DNA of 64,000 bases from CALODL01 sp942492115 (lineage in GTDB: Bacteria; Planctomycetota; Phycisphaerae; UBA1845; CAIVHJ01). How positions within the stretch are numbered: the first letter of the stretch is position 1; each line of letters starts with the position of its first letter. The stretch lies in NCBI GenBank assembly GCA_942492115.1, contig CALODL010000035.1, positions 75,534-139,533 on the forward strand, read 5' to 3'. Below are positions 34,852 to 43,199 of this stretch, in pieces. The position numbers were made by a program, and so were the translations under genes. The notes under the pieces are model-generated. The model was not told the DNA's origin and did not search any database. It was given only the letters and a program-made list of their open reading frames with translations.

Positions 34852-36348
34852 CTACGGCGGAAAACCTCCCGGTATCGGCATCACCATCCCCCGATTTTTT
34901 TCATCGACGGCCAGCATCCCGATGACCGCGTGATCCCTGTTGGACAGCACGATTGCCCCGTTCCATCCGGCATTGAATGCATCGTCGCGCGTAATACGCC
35001 AGCCAGGCGCTGTCGGGTCGAGATACTCGCGGTTGATGACCATATCGAGTCCGCCCGGGCCGTACAGCGTGCAAGTTTCGGGTTCGGTTGCCTGACGGAT
35101 ACGCTCCACTGGCCAGGTGACTGTTGCTGGCGTGGTCACACACAGCGCCAGACCTTCGCCGCGCCAGGTCACGGCCTGATCATCGATGACACAACGTGTG
35201 CCGGCGATGTCGAGGACGACGTCGGTGGCCGAGGTGTTGCCGGTATCGACCATGTTCGTGGGAACCAGGACCCCGAGGCGCGTGGACAGAACGAGGCCCT
35301 GACGGGTGCCTTCGCCAGCATCGATGAGTCCGAGGGCTCGCGGATACTTCCAGGTCAGCGTGGCTGCGATCGGAGTCGGGCGGATCTGTTGGAGGGCGGC
35401 GACGTGCATAGGTTGATAGCCCGCGTAATCGATATATGGGGCCCATGTTGCGTACTCGGGATCGGCATCGGGTTCGAGAACGAATTCGCGGCCCGCTTCG
35501 GCCGGGTCGCCGGAAGAGGTCGGCGTATAGAGTTGAACGCTGCCGGCCAGGACGCTTTGCAAACTGTCCAGATCGAGCGTCATGCCGCCGAGTCCGACGT
35601 CTACACGCAGACCGGAGCTGTCGACGAAGCGGCTGTCGTTGTGCACGAGCATACGGTACTGCGCATCGATGCGCAGCCAGGCTTCGAAGGTGCTGCTGTC
35701 GCGCGACAGCTGCGTGCGAACGATCTTGCCGATTTCGAGTCCGCGATAGAATACGGCCGATCCTTCCGTCACACCCTGGTTGCGACTGGCTCGTAACACG
35801 ATCGGCAGGTCACCGTCGCGCAACCACATGGTCGGGGGTTCCTGTTCCAGTCCGGTGAAGTGTCGCTGGCGGGGACCAGTGCCCGGATTGACCTCCACGT
35901 GCGTGGCAAAGACTGCCTGGACGTTGCGTACGCCGCGGGTGAGATCTGCGCTGAACCGCGGGATCCAGAACTGCGTGCCCGCGCGGGCGATCATGGAATT
36001 GATATCAGGTTTGGCGGTCAGGCGTGTGCGCACCTGGATGCGATGGTTCTCGAGAATGGCGATATCGCGGACCTCTCCGACCTGGACGCCGTTGAGCATG
36101 ACGCTTGCTCCGATCTGCAGCCCGTGCGGTCGTTCGAATTCGATGCTGACTTCCAGTCCGCGGCTGTGCCACCACCACCACCCGATCGCGCCCAGCAGGC
36201 CGGCGAGCAGGATCATGATGATGACGGTCATCAAGCGGAACGCCCTGGCATGGCCGGGAGCCGGAATGACCTCTGCGACCGGGACCGTGACCCAGGCCTG
36301 GTTGGGCGGGGCGTCAGTGAAGGGAGGCGGGGCCGGTGAATCGGTCAT
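34852..36348 (-). CDS. pqiB: PqiB-like intermembrane transport protein (MlaD/MCE domains)
   Basis: Inner-membrane-anchored MCE protein that would form a periplasmic tunnel for lipid transport. One N-terminal membrane helix (about 38-60, LMTVIIMILLAGLLGAIGWWWW) is followed by three MCE/MlaD repeats. Each has a VxFxxxxGLxxGxxVxxxGxxVGxV-like pattern (GLQIGASVMLNGVQVGEVRDI, GVTEGSAVFYRGLEIGKIVRT, GLVLSTRLGVLVPTNM). The C-terminal segment after the third repeat is atypical. At 498 residues it is slightly shorter than E. coli PqiB. GGAGAG lies 6 bases before the ATG at 36348, which is inside the end of pqiA. The lipoprotein PqiC is not found next to it. Confidence 0.8.
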   Translation of the reverse strand: MTDSPAPPPFTDAPPNQAWVTVPVAEVIPAPGHARAFRLMTVIIMILLAGLLGAIGWWWWHSRGLEVSIEFERPHGLQIGASVMLNGVQVGEVRDIAILENHRIQVRTRLTAKPDINSMIARAGTQFWIPRFSADLTRGVRNVQAVFATHVEVNPGTGPRQRHFTGLEQEPPTMWLRDGDLPIVLRASRNQGVTEGSAVFYRGLEIGKIVRTQLSRDSSTFEAWLRIDAQYRMLVHNDSRFVDSSGLRVDVGLGGMTLDLDSLQSVLAGSVQLYTPTSSGDPAEAGREFVLEPDADPEYATWAPYIDYAGYQPMHVAALQQIRPTPIAATLTWKYPRALGLIDAGEGTRQGLVLSTRLGVLVPTNMVDTGNTSATDVVLDIAGTRCVIDDQAVTWRGEGLALCVTTPATVTWPVERIRQATEPETCTLYGPGGLDMVINREYLDPTAPGWRITRDDAFNAGWNGAIVLSNRDHAVIGMLAVDEKNRGMVMPIPGGFPP

Positions 36349-36961
36349 CGGGATCTCTCCAAATCGAATCCGGATCAAAGGACCACGAGGCAACCAGGCT
36401 GAGGAATACGACCAGTGCGAAGGCTACGAGGCCGGGGCCCGGATAGACCGTCACCAGGTCGCCAACTTTCAGAGCGGCAATGAGAACCGCGACCAGCAGC
36501 AGATCGAGCACGCTGAAGCGTCCAGACCACTCGATGGCGTGGAACAGCCAGGAGCGCTTGTGAGCGCTGAGCTGCGGACCCCGGGTGCTCAGAAGCAGCA
36601 GAGCCGTGATCTTGGCAATGGGCAGCACCACCGAACAGGCCAGCAGAATCAGCCCCAGTACGGTATTCCCATGATGCATCAACGAGATGACGCCTTCGAC
36701 CAGGCCCATTTCGCTGGTGAACCCCAGTTTGCGGATACCCATGAGAGGCAATGTCATGGCCGGGATACAGAAGATCACACCGGCTCCGGCAAGGATGGCT
36801 GCCAGCCGGTTGTTGTGCAGGGAGCGGCTCCAGGGGCGCAGGCTGTCCGCGCATCGACGGCACTTGACCCGGGCGCCGCTGGGGATCGGCGTAGGGATCA
36901 GATTGGGTTGATGGCAGTGGCGGCACACCTCGAGTTGTGCGGTCATCGTGCGCGGCGTCAT
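36314..36961 (-). CDS. pqiA: PqiA-like membrane protein (single domain)
   Basis: Multi-pass inner-membrane partner of PqiB. An N-terminal zinc-ribbon-like pair CRHCHQPN and CRRCADSL precedes four hydrophobic helices with the PqiA signature LLLLSTRGPQLSAHKRSWLFHAIEWSGRFSVLDLLLVAVLIA. The product is about 215 residues, half of E. coli PqiA, so it carries one PqiA domain rather than two. The stop codon lies 35 bases inside pqiB, implying coupled translation. The start is ATG at 36961 or 36946; neither has a good ribosome site. Confidence 0.82.
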   Translation of the reverse strand: MTPRTMTAQLEVCRHCHQPNLIPTPIPSGARVKCRRCADSLRPWSRSLHNNRLAAILAGAGVIFCIPAMTLPLMGIRKLGFTSEMGLVEGVISLMHHGNTVLGLILLACSVVLPIAKITALLLLSTRGPQLSAHKRSWLFHAIEWSGRFSVLDLLLVAVLIAALKVGDLVTVYPGPGLVAFALVVFLSLVASWSFDPDSIWRDPDDRFTGPASLH

Positions 36962-37108
36962 GGCCGGGATGCTACCGCAAGCGTCGGTCCCGTGCACCCG
37001 GTGCATCGATCGACCGCTGCCTGTGAGAACTACCCAGTGCTCACCCGCCCGCGGGGGATAGTGCCCGGAAGCGAGATCGAATCGCCCCTGGAGCCCCCGA
37101 AATGCGTG

Positions 37109-37124
37109 TGGCACGGTACCTGCT
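37109..37124 (+). promoter_or_regulatory. Sigma-54-like promoter upstream of the Cys-rich secreted protein
   Basis: TGGCACGGTACCTGCT matches the sigma-54 -24/-12 consensus (TGGCAC-N5-TTGCW) with correct GG to GC spacing and a single mismatch in the -12 half. It lies 53 bases before the ATG at 37178. An NtrC-type activator with a GAFTGA motif is encoded 6 kb away in the same window. Confidence 0.5.
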
Positions 37125-37177
37125 CAAGGAGGGGCGGAACCGAGTAGGGGTCATGGAAGCACTGAAAGGTTCGAGCG

Positions 37178-37900
37178 ATGACAATGGAACAGTTGAAACT
37201 GGGGATGTGCGTTGGGTTGGCTGTTGCGGCACTCTGTCAGGTCGGCCAAGCCGAGGATGCGGATGAGCTGAAGATGCTTGCCCATCATGCCGCGATGCAG
37301 GAGATGGCCGATCGAATCGGTGAGCGCGATCCGGGGGGATCGGCGTTCGAGGTCGGTTGCATCGAACGGGATGGGGTGATGAGCTGTCGCGGTTTCAGCG
37401 ACTGCCAATGTGAAGCCTTGGGGGGCTTCTTCGAGGAAGCGAGTGGAGTGTGTGCAGTTGACACGGAGACGAGTTGTGCATCCGGGATCCAGGGCATCGC
37501 GCCGCGTCTGCGGGGGCGGACCGAGCGCGACGACGCGACACAGATCAATACGTCGTGCGCAGAGTCGCCGCTCGACTATTGCTGCGAGCTGACCCTGGAT
37601 GGTCGCGTTGTGTGTAAGGGCTTCACGACCGAGACTTGCACGGCTGCCGATGGTGCGTTTGACCGCTTCAACGGTGAGTGCGCGGTCGAGGTGGCGATCG
37701 GGGCCGCAGACGACCTGCAGATGCGGGAGGATCCCGAGCGCCCGGATCTGGATATCATCAATCCGAACGTCGGCGTCGCAGAGCTGAGCTGCCACGTGAA
37801 CGCATGGAGCTGGTTGGTCTGTGTTGGCGACTACCTGCCCGTGTGTCCAAACAACTGGGAGCATCACGCCGACAACACGTGCTGCTACCGGCTTGACTAG
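37178..37900 (+). CDS. Secreted Cys-rich protein with two internal repeats
   Basis: No family recognised. The 240-residue product has a signal peptide (about 8-24) and about 19 cysteines in the mature part. Two units are related: CIERDGVMSCRGFSDCQCEA...GVCAV and CELTLDGRVVCKGFTTETCTA...GECAV. A shorter third Cys cluster (LSCHVNAWSWLVC...CCYRLD) ends the protein. The pattern suggests small disulfide-stabilised domains outside the cytoplasm. It has its own sigma-54-like promoter and is closed by a strong hairpin, so it is monocistronic. Confidence 0.75.
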   Translation: MTMEQLKLGMCVGLAVAALCQVGQAEDADELKMLAHHAAMQEMADRIGERDPGGSAFEVGCIERDGVMSCRGFSDCQCEALGGFFEEASGVCAVDTETSCASGIQGIAPRLRGRTERDDATQINTSCAESPLDYCCELTLDGRVVCKGFTTETCTAADGAFDRFNGECAVEVAIGAADDLQMREDPERPDLDIINPNVGVAELSCHVNAWSWLVCVGDYLPVCPNNWEHHADNTCCYRLD

Positions 37901-37920
37901 GGCTTGACCGAAGAGTGAAC

Positions 37921-37955
37921 GGGGCGCGCCTTCGGAGGGGGCGCGCCCCGCTTTG
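37921..37955 (+). terminator. Hairpin terminator after the Cys-rich gene
   Basis: Perfect 10-bp stem (37921-37930 with 37940-37949), 9-base loop, then GCTTTGTT. It starts 20 bases after the stop codon. The T-run is short, but the stem is very stable. Confidence 0.7.
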
Positions 37956-37992
37956 TTGCGCCACACCGTGGTTTTTGATCTCGCAGCGCCTC

Positions 37993-38406
37993 TTATGACT
38001 GCGCCATCAAATTGATCAGATCCATGAACTGCTGCTGCTGTGTCTTCGACAGGCGATTCAGGGCGTGGACGATGGGGTCGAGCTTGGCTTTACGGTACTT
38101 CTTGTAGACCTTGCCGCCTTCGGCCGTCATTTTGACATCGACTTTGCGTTTATCGTGCGCGTTGATCGCTGTCGTGATGAACTTGGATTCTTCGAGCCGC
38201 CTGATGATGCGCGACATTTGGGCAGGCAGCACGTTGATTTGTTCCCGGATGGCTCCAACGGTCTGGACCCCGTTGTGCGCCAGTTGGTCGAGGGCGAGAA
38301 ATTCCGATTCGGTGACCTCGGCGGTTTGACTGCTGATCTGCCGCCAGGAATTGACGGTCAGTGACAGGATGGCCTCGGCTAATTCTGTTGCAGAAGATGA
38401 CATCAT
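37993..38406 (-). CDS. MarR-family transcriptional regulator
   Basis: A 137-residue winged-helix DNA-binding protein. The recognition region reads QTVGAIREQINVLPAQMSRIIRRLEESKFITTAINAHDKRKVDVKMTAEGGKVY, with the helix-turn-helix and the DxRxxxVxLTxxG-like wing (here HDKRKVDVKMTAEG). Terminal helices would dimerise. The ATG at 38406 is directly followed by a second ATG, so the start may be 38403. It converges on the Cys-rich gene and diverges from the phosphatase-like lipoprotein, a likely regulatory target by position. The ligand is unknown. Confidence 0.85.
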   Translation of the reverse strand: MMSSSATELAEAILSLTVNSWRQISSQTAEVTESEFLALDQLAHNGVQTVGAIREQINVLPAQMSRIIRRLEESKFITTAINAHDKRKVDVKMTAEGGKVYKKYRKAKLDPIVHALNRLSKTQQQQFMDLINLMAQS

Positions 38407-38651
38407 GGCAATGATTATCGTCAGGAAACTATTTCGTCAACAATACTGTTGGACGATTATGGCCTGGTCTGGCATTGGCGACGTCCGGAAAGAACTGTGA
38501 CTTTAATTCGTTGCCGCCATCAGCGGGAACGCTGCAGCCCCACGGCTCTTGAATCCGCCCAGCCTGGCGCTACCATATTCGACCGGTAAATGTGCAAGAG
38601 GACGCTCGATGGCCCCAGGCCACGGATGAGGTGAACGTGGTGGCGTGCCGC

Positions 38652-39566
38652 ATGCAACATGCCTGGCCGTGGGCCGTTCCGGCCCTCGGCCTGATGATCC
38701 TGCTTTCATGCCACCCGCGTGGGCATACGAATCAGCACCCGGCCCCGCACGCTGGGCTGGAGAACGTCATCGCGGTCGCACCTCGGATCATCAGTGGCTC
38801 TGCTCCCGAGAACGAACACGGTTTTGCCGAGCTGCACAGGCGGGGCATACGAACCATTCTTTCAGTCGATGGCGCCACGCCCGATGTCGTGACCGCCCGG
38901 CAGTACGGCATGCGCTATGTTCATCTGCCAGTCGGTTATCACGGTATTGATCGTCATCGCCAGCTGGAGCTGGCGCGCGTCGTTCGTGATCTGCCAGGTC
39001 CGCTGTACGTGCATTGTCATCACGGCCGGCATCGCGGGCCAACAGCTGCAGTCGTGGCTGCGGTCGCCCTCAATCACATCACCCCGGACGAAGGTATCAC
39101 CGTGATGCGGCATGCCGGAACGGACCACGGCTATGCCGGGCTCTATGCTTGCGTTCGTGAGACGACGCCCGCGACAGCCGACGAGCTGGCCCGGCTACCC
39201 GGCGTTTTTCCTGAGATCTCACCGGTTCCGGATTTCGTCAAGGGCATGGCGCAAGCTCAGGAGGCGTATGACCACCTGGTGGAGATTCGCGACGCCGGCT
39301 GGTGCGTTCCGGCACACCATCCCGATCTCGTGCCTCTGAACGAGGCAGGTCTCCTCGAGAATACACTGCGCATGCTGCTGGAAAATCGGGGTGCGCACGA
39401 CCACGATCCGGCCTTCGCGGCACTGCTTGCAGAAGCAGGGGAACGAGCCCGAAGCCTCGAAGAAGCCTTGGCGCGACGAGACGACCGCATGCGTCTCACG
39501 GAGCGTCTCGAGTCCGTCGGCGTGTCATGCCGGAACTGCCATGTGACTCATCGCAATCGGCGATGA
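38652..39566 (+). CDS. Tyrosine/dual-specificity phosphatase-like lipoprotein with C-terminal CxxCH
   Basis: A 304-residue exported protein with a possible lipobox (LMILLSCHP, Cys20). A cysteine-phosphatase fold follows, with IRTILSVDGATPD and the P-loop YVHCHHGRHRG: catalytic Cys122 and Arg128 in the C(x)5R arrangement; a general-acid Asp is not obvious. The C-terminal helix ends in VSCRNCHVTH, a CxxCH haem-type motif at 293-297. The pairing of a phosphatase loop with a haem-like motif in an exported protein is unusual. No ribosome site is clear; the ATG at 38652 starts the hydrophobic signal. Confidence 0.75.
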   Translation: MQHAWPWAVPALGLMILLSCHPRGHTNQHPAPHAGLENVIAVAPRIISGSAPENEHGFAELHRRGIRTILSVDGATPDVVTARQYGMRYVHLPVGYHGIDRHRQLELARVVRDLPGPLYVHCHHGRHRGPTAAVVAAVALNHITPDEGITVMRHAGTDHGYAGLYACVRETTPATADELARLPGVFPEISPVPDFVKGMAQAQEAYDHLVEIRDAGWCVPAHHPDLVPLNEAGLLENTLRMLLENRGAHDHDPAFAALLAEAGERARSLEEALARRDDRMRLTERLESVGVSCRNCHVTHRNRR

Positions 39567-39663
39567 GCGTTCGCGCTGAACCGCACGGCAGGAGCATCAG
39601 CCGACGGACTGTAAGAGTCGGTGGTTAATGACTCTTCCTCCGCGCTCCCGTATCATGTGCCCC

Positions 39664-41376
39664 ATGCAATCGATTGACCGTCAAGTGCTGCTCCTCGGCG
39701 GTGGCGTTGCGGGTGCTTTGGCCATGCTGATGGTTTATTTCTGGTCGTGGCCAGTCCTGTCTTCCGGTGTGGTAGTCGAGGTCAAGAGTGTTGGCCCGGC
39801 TCACGACCCGGCGGCGGTGCCCGTGGTTCCGACGACTGGATTCGTGGATATCACGGTTCACACGGGCATCGACTGCGTGCATGATGCTGGAATGATCCTG
39901 GCGGACATTCGCCAGGTCATGGCCCCGGGTTGTGGTGTTGCCGATATTGACGGCGACGGCCTGCCAGATCTGTTCGTGCCGGGTCGCACGAAAACTGGCG
40001 GGCAGGCCCTGTACATCAATCGCGGAGACATGCACTTCGAGCTTCAGCGCGAAACAGGCATGATTCGTGCAGCTGCAATGCAGATGGGCAGTACCATGGC
40101 CGATGTCGATGGCGACGGCACGGTAGATATTTACATCACCGCGCTGGGGCGCAATTTGCTGTATCTCCAGCAACCCGATGGTCGTTTCCTTGAAACAGCC
40201 AGAGCCTCAGGAGTGGATGACGCGCGCTGGAGCACCGGAGCTGCCTTTGCAGATTATGACCATGACGGCGATCTCGATCTCTACGTGGCCAATTACATCC
40301 GCTACGACGAACAGGCCCTCTCGGATTCCGGGACGTTGCGTAACGATCGTGATGAGCCGATCGCCTTCAGTCCCTTTCTGCATTCGGCTGAACATGATGC
40401 ATTGTACCGCAATGATGGCGGTGGTGTATTCACCGACGTGTCCGCCGGCGCCGGTATCGTAGACGTCGCGGGAAAGGGCCTGGGCGTCGTGTTCGCCGAT
40501 CTCGATCGCGATGGACACGCTGATGTTTACGTGATCAACGACGTGTCGCGCAACCAGTTCTTCCACAACGCGGGTGATGGCACGTTCATCGACACCAGTG
40601 ATCTGAGCGGCCTGGCGGATCCGAGAGGGGGCATGGGCGTCGCCGTTGGCGATTACGATGCGGATGGGTGGCTCGATGTCTTCGCTACGCATTGGCAGGA
40701 TGAGAGCAACGTGCTGTACCGCGGCTGGGGGTATCAGCCTGGCCGCAAGGAAACGGCATTGTTCGAGGATGTAACGTATGCAGCGCAGCTGGCCACCCCG
40801 AGCCTGGGGGCAACCGGCTGGGGTGCCAGTTGGGGCGATGTGGATCACGACGGTGATCTCGATCTCCTCGTGGTCAACGGCTACACCAGTCCACCCGCTT
40901 CAGATCCCGGGCAGTGCGTCGCTCAGCCACCCATGCTGTTCATCCAGGACAACGGACGGTTCGAAGATCGCAGTACTCGGCTGGGTCTTGACGGTCTGGG
41001 ACGCTGGGCTGGGCGCGGCGCCGCCTTCGGTGATCTCGATGGGGACGGCGATCTCGACATCATTGTGACGACCAACAATGGGCCGGTTCGTATCCTCGAA
41101 AACCGGCTGGCACAGGGGAACTGGCTGCAGGTGCGTCCCCAGGCAGACGTCGTCCCCGGTACGGTGGTGCGCGTCGAGGCTGACGGCCTGCCCGACCAGG
41201 TGCGGGTCATGATCGCAGGCTCGAGCTACCTCTGCACCGAGCCCGCCGTGGCGCACTTCGGGATGGGAACCTGCCGGGTCGCCCGGCGGGTGTCCGTGCA
41301 GTTTGTCGATGGTCGCGAAGCCGTCCTGGGCGACGTACCCGTCAACCAGCATCTGGCCGTCAGGGCACCACCATGA
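39664..41376 (+). CDS. CRTAC1-like FG-GAP/VCBS beta-propeller protein, membrane-anchored
   Basis: A 570-residue protein with one N-terminal hydrophobic segment (about 8-32), then a seven-bladed integrin-alpha-like propeller. Calcium loops of the DxDxDGxxD type recur (ADIDGDGLPDLF, ADVDGDGTVDIY, ADYDHDGDLDLY, ADLDRDGHADVY, GDYDADGWLDVF, GDVDHDGDLDLL, GDLDGDGDLDII). It ends in an ASPIC/UnbV-like domain. Its stop overlaps the start of a sensor kinase as ATGA, so the two are co-translated; a periplasmic ligand-binding or accessory-sensor role is inferred from that. ATGs at 39628 and 39655 are alternative starts. Confidence 0.82.
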   Translation: MQSIDRQVLLLGGGVAGALAMLMVYFWSWPVLSSGVVVEVKSVGPAHDPAAVPVVPTTGFVDITVHTGIDCVHDAGMILADIRQVMAPGCGVADIDGDGLPDLFVPGRTKTGGQALYINRGDMHFELQRETGMIRAAAMQMGSTMADVDGDGTVDIYITALGRNLLYLQQPDGRFLETARASGVDDARWSTGAAFADYDHDGDLDLYVANYIRYDEQALSDSGTLRNDRDEPIAFSPFLHSAEHDALYRNDGGGVFTDVSAGAGIVDVAGKGLGVVFADLDRDGHADVYVINDVSRNQFFHNAGDGTFIDTSDLSGLADPRGGMGVAVGDYDADGWLDVFATHWQDESNVLYRGWGYQPGRKETALFEDVTYAAQLATPSLGATGWGASWGDVDHDGDLDLLVVNGYTSPPASDPGQCVAQPPMLFIQDNGRFEDRSTRLGLDGLGRWAGRGAAFGDLDGDGDLDIIVTTNNGPVRILENRLAQGNWLQVRPQADVVPGTVVRVEADGLPDQVRVMIAGSSYLCTEPAVAHFGMGTCRVARRVSVQFVDGREAVLGDVPVNQHLAVRAPP

Positions 41377-43199
41377 GGGGGCATACAGCGGACGGCCACA
41401 TAGCATGGTGGCGTCGGACGTGGGTCCGCCTGGCCATGAGCTTTGTCTTCGTCACGACACTGCCGCTCGTAGGCATCGCTATCTACACGACCAGACGACA
41501 CGTACAAGTCGTGCGCGAGGTGGCTGCTTCGGCCGCAGCAGAGCGGGCAGCCAGTCTGGCGCGGTCGTTGACCCACACTCTCGCAACCGCCCGACACGAT
41601 GTCCTGACGGTCGCGGAATGGCCCGTGTTGCAGAGCTACCTCACGACGCCTGCTTCAGCGACAGACGAGTTCGAGTTCTGGCGACAGAAGCTCATCATGC
41701 AGTTGCGGACGTTCGCGGATCTGAGGCCGGACTACGTCAACATCAACTATGGTGACGAGTTGCGCGGTGCTCAAATCAGAGTCGAGCGTCGCGGGACGAC
41801 GATCGGCGTATCGATGGGGGGCATCGAGGCCGCGGCAGTGCCGTGGATGGGCCAGGCGGTTCAGTTGCTTCCCAGGCAGGTCGTCGTGCATACCGCCGTC
41901 AAGGATGACGCACTGTGTGTCTCGGTGGTTGCGCGGGTCCGTGCGCCGTTTCCCGGCCCCCGGCAGCTCGTGTGGATCGACATGATGTGGGACAGCGCAT
42001 CAGCATCGCGCCTGTCACCGAGTGGCCATGTTGCTTTGTATGATTCCGATGGGGCGTGTCTGTATCCGTCCGAGTGTCCCCATCTCGGCGAGATCTCCGG
42101 AACCACGGCGGCGTTCATTCGTGAGTCCGGAGGCCGCCGCGAGCTGGTCAGTTGGGCTGACGTCGGTTCGGTGTTTTCGGAACGCTGGCGGCTGGCACTG
42201 TTCGAACCGGATGACGTCCTCGAAGCAGGTGCCCGGGATTTTCGCCAGGCGTTCCTGGGGGTTTTGATTCTGGCCATGGCTGGGGCACTCTTGCTTGGCG
42301 TATGGCTGGCGCGTCAGGTGACGTTGCCACTTCGTGGCTTGTGCGAGGCCGCCCGACGTATCGGAACCGGCGACTTCGATGTCGCGCTCGACGTGCCGCC
42401 CGACGACGAACTCGGCGTTCTGGCGACGCAGATAGCGCAGATGGCACACGCTTTGCAGCACGCACATGAAGACTTCGAGCGGCAGATCCAGGACAAGACT
42501 GAGCAGTTGATCAGGGCGGAACGCCTGGCAGCCATTGGGCGCACGGCAGCGGCAGTCGCCCACGAGATCAACAACCCATCGGGTGTCATTGCCATGTATG
42601 CTCAGATGCTCACTGAGAAACTGCCGCCGAATGATCCCATGGCCGACAAGCTTCGTGTTATCGACGACAAGGCTCGCGAGATCGCACTGATCGTCGAAGA
42701 GCTGCGCGACTACGCGCGTGGGCCGGCCCCGATGCGCGAATGGGTCGATGCCCTGGCGCTGTTGGAAGCAGGCGTACACGCCGCCGATGGTCCCCGACGG
42801 GAAAGGCCGCACATCGATGTTACCCTGGATGTGCATCCCGAACGGTCTCGCTTGCGCGTCGATCCACAACAGATGACGCGTGTCCTGCGCAACCTGCTGG
42901 TCAACGCGTATCACGCCATGCCCGAGGGAGGGCGGGTGGACATCCGCTGCGCGCCGGCGGATGATCACGGTGTTATGATCACGGTCGACGATACGGGCAG
43001 CGGGATGACCCCCGAGCAGCTGCGGCAGCTGTTCGACCCGTTCTTCAGTACGAAACGGTTCGGCACGGGTACGGGCCTGGGGCTGGCCATCAGCAAGGAA
43101 ATCGTCGAGCGCCACGGTGGCAGCATCCGCGCCGAGTCGCAGGAGGGCGCCGGTACCACAATCACGATCAGTTTTTCGAACGAGGACGACAGTGCCTGA
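41373..43199 (+). CDS. Membrane sensor histidine kinase (NtrB/DctB-like) with HAMP
   Basis: A 608-residue kinase: membrane helix 1 (about 18-38), a periplasmic sensor of about 250 residues, membrane helix 2 (about 294-313), HAMP (314-366), and a short coiled coil. The H-box is AAAVAHEINNPSGVI with His397, and the ATPase domain has N-box NLLVNAYHAMP, DDTGSGM and GTGLGLAISKEIVERHGG. This is the group that partners NtrC-type regulators. The 5' end overlaps the CRTAC1-like gene by 4 bases and the 3' end overlaps the regulator gene by 8, so all three proteins are made together. The sensed signal is unknown. Confidence 0.88.
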   Translation: MRGHTADGHIAWWRRTWVRLAMSFVFVTTLPLVGIAIYTTRRHVQVVREVAASAAAERAASLARSLTHTLATARHDVLTVAEWPVLQSYLTTPASATDEFEFWRQKLIMQLRTFADLRPDYVNINYGDELRGAQIRVERRGTTIGVSMGGIEAAAVPWMGQAVQLLPRQVVVHTAVKDDALCVSVVARVRAPFPGPRQLVWIDMMWDSASASRLSPSGHVALYDSDGACLYPSECPHLGEISGTTAAFIRESGGRRELVSWADVGSVFSERWRLALFEPDDVLEAGARDFRQAFLGVLILAMAGALLLGVWLARQVTLPLRGLCEAARRIGTGDFDVALDVPPDDELGVLATQIAQMAHALQHAHEDFERQIQDKTEQLIRAERLAAIGRTAAAVAHEINNPSGVIAMYAQMLTEKLPPNDPMADKLRVIDDKAREIALIVEELRDYARGPAPMREWVDALALLEAGVHAADGPRRERPHIDVTLDVHPERSRLRVDPQQMTRVLRNLLVNAYHAMPEGGRVDIRCAPADDHGVMITVDDTGSGMTPEQLRQLFDPFFSTKRFGTGTGLGLAISKEIVERHGGSIRAESQEGAGTTITISFSNEDDSA

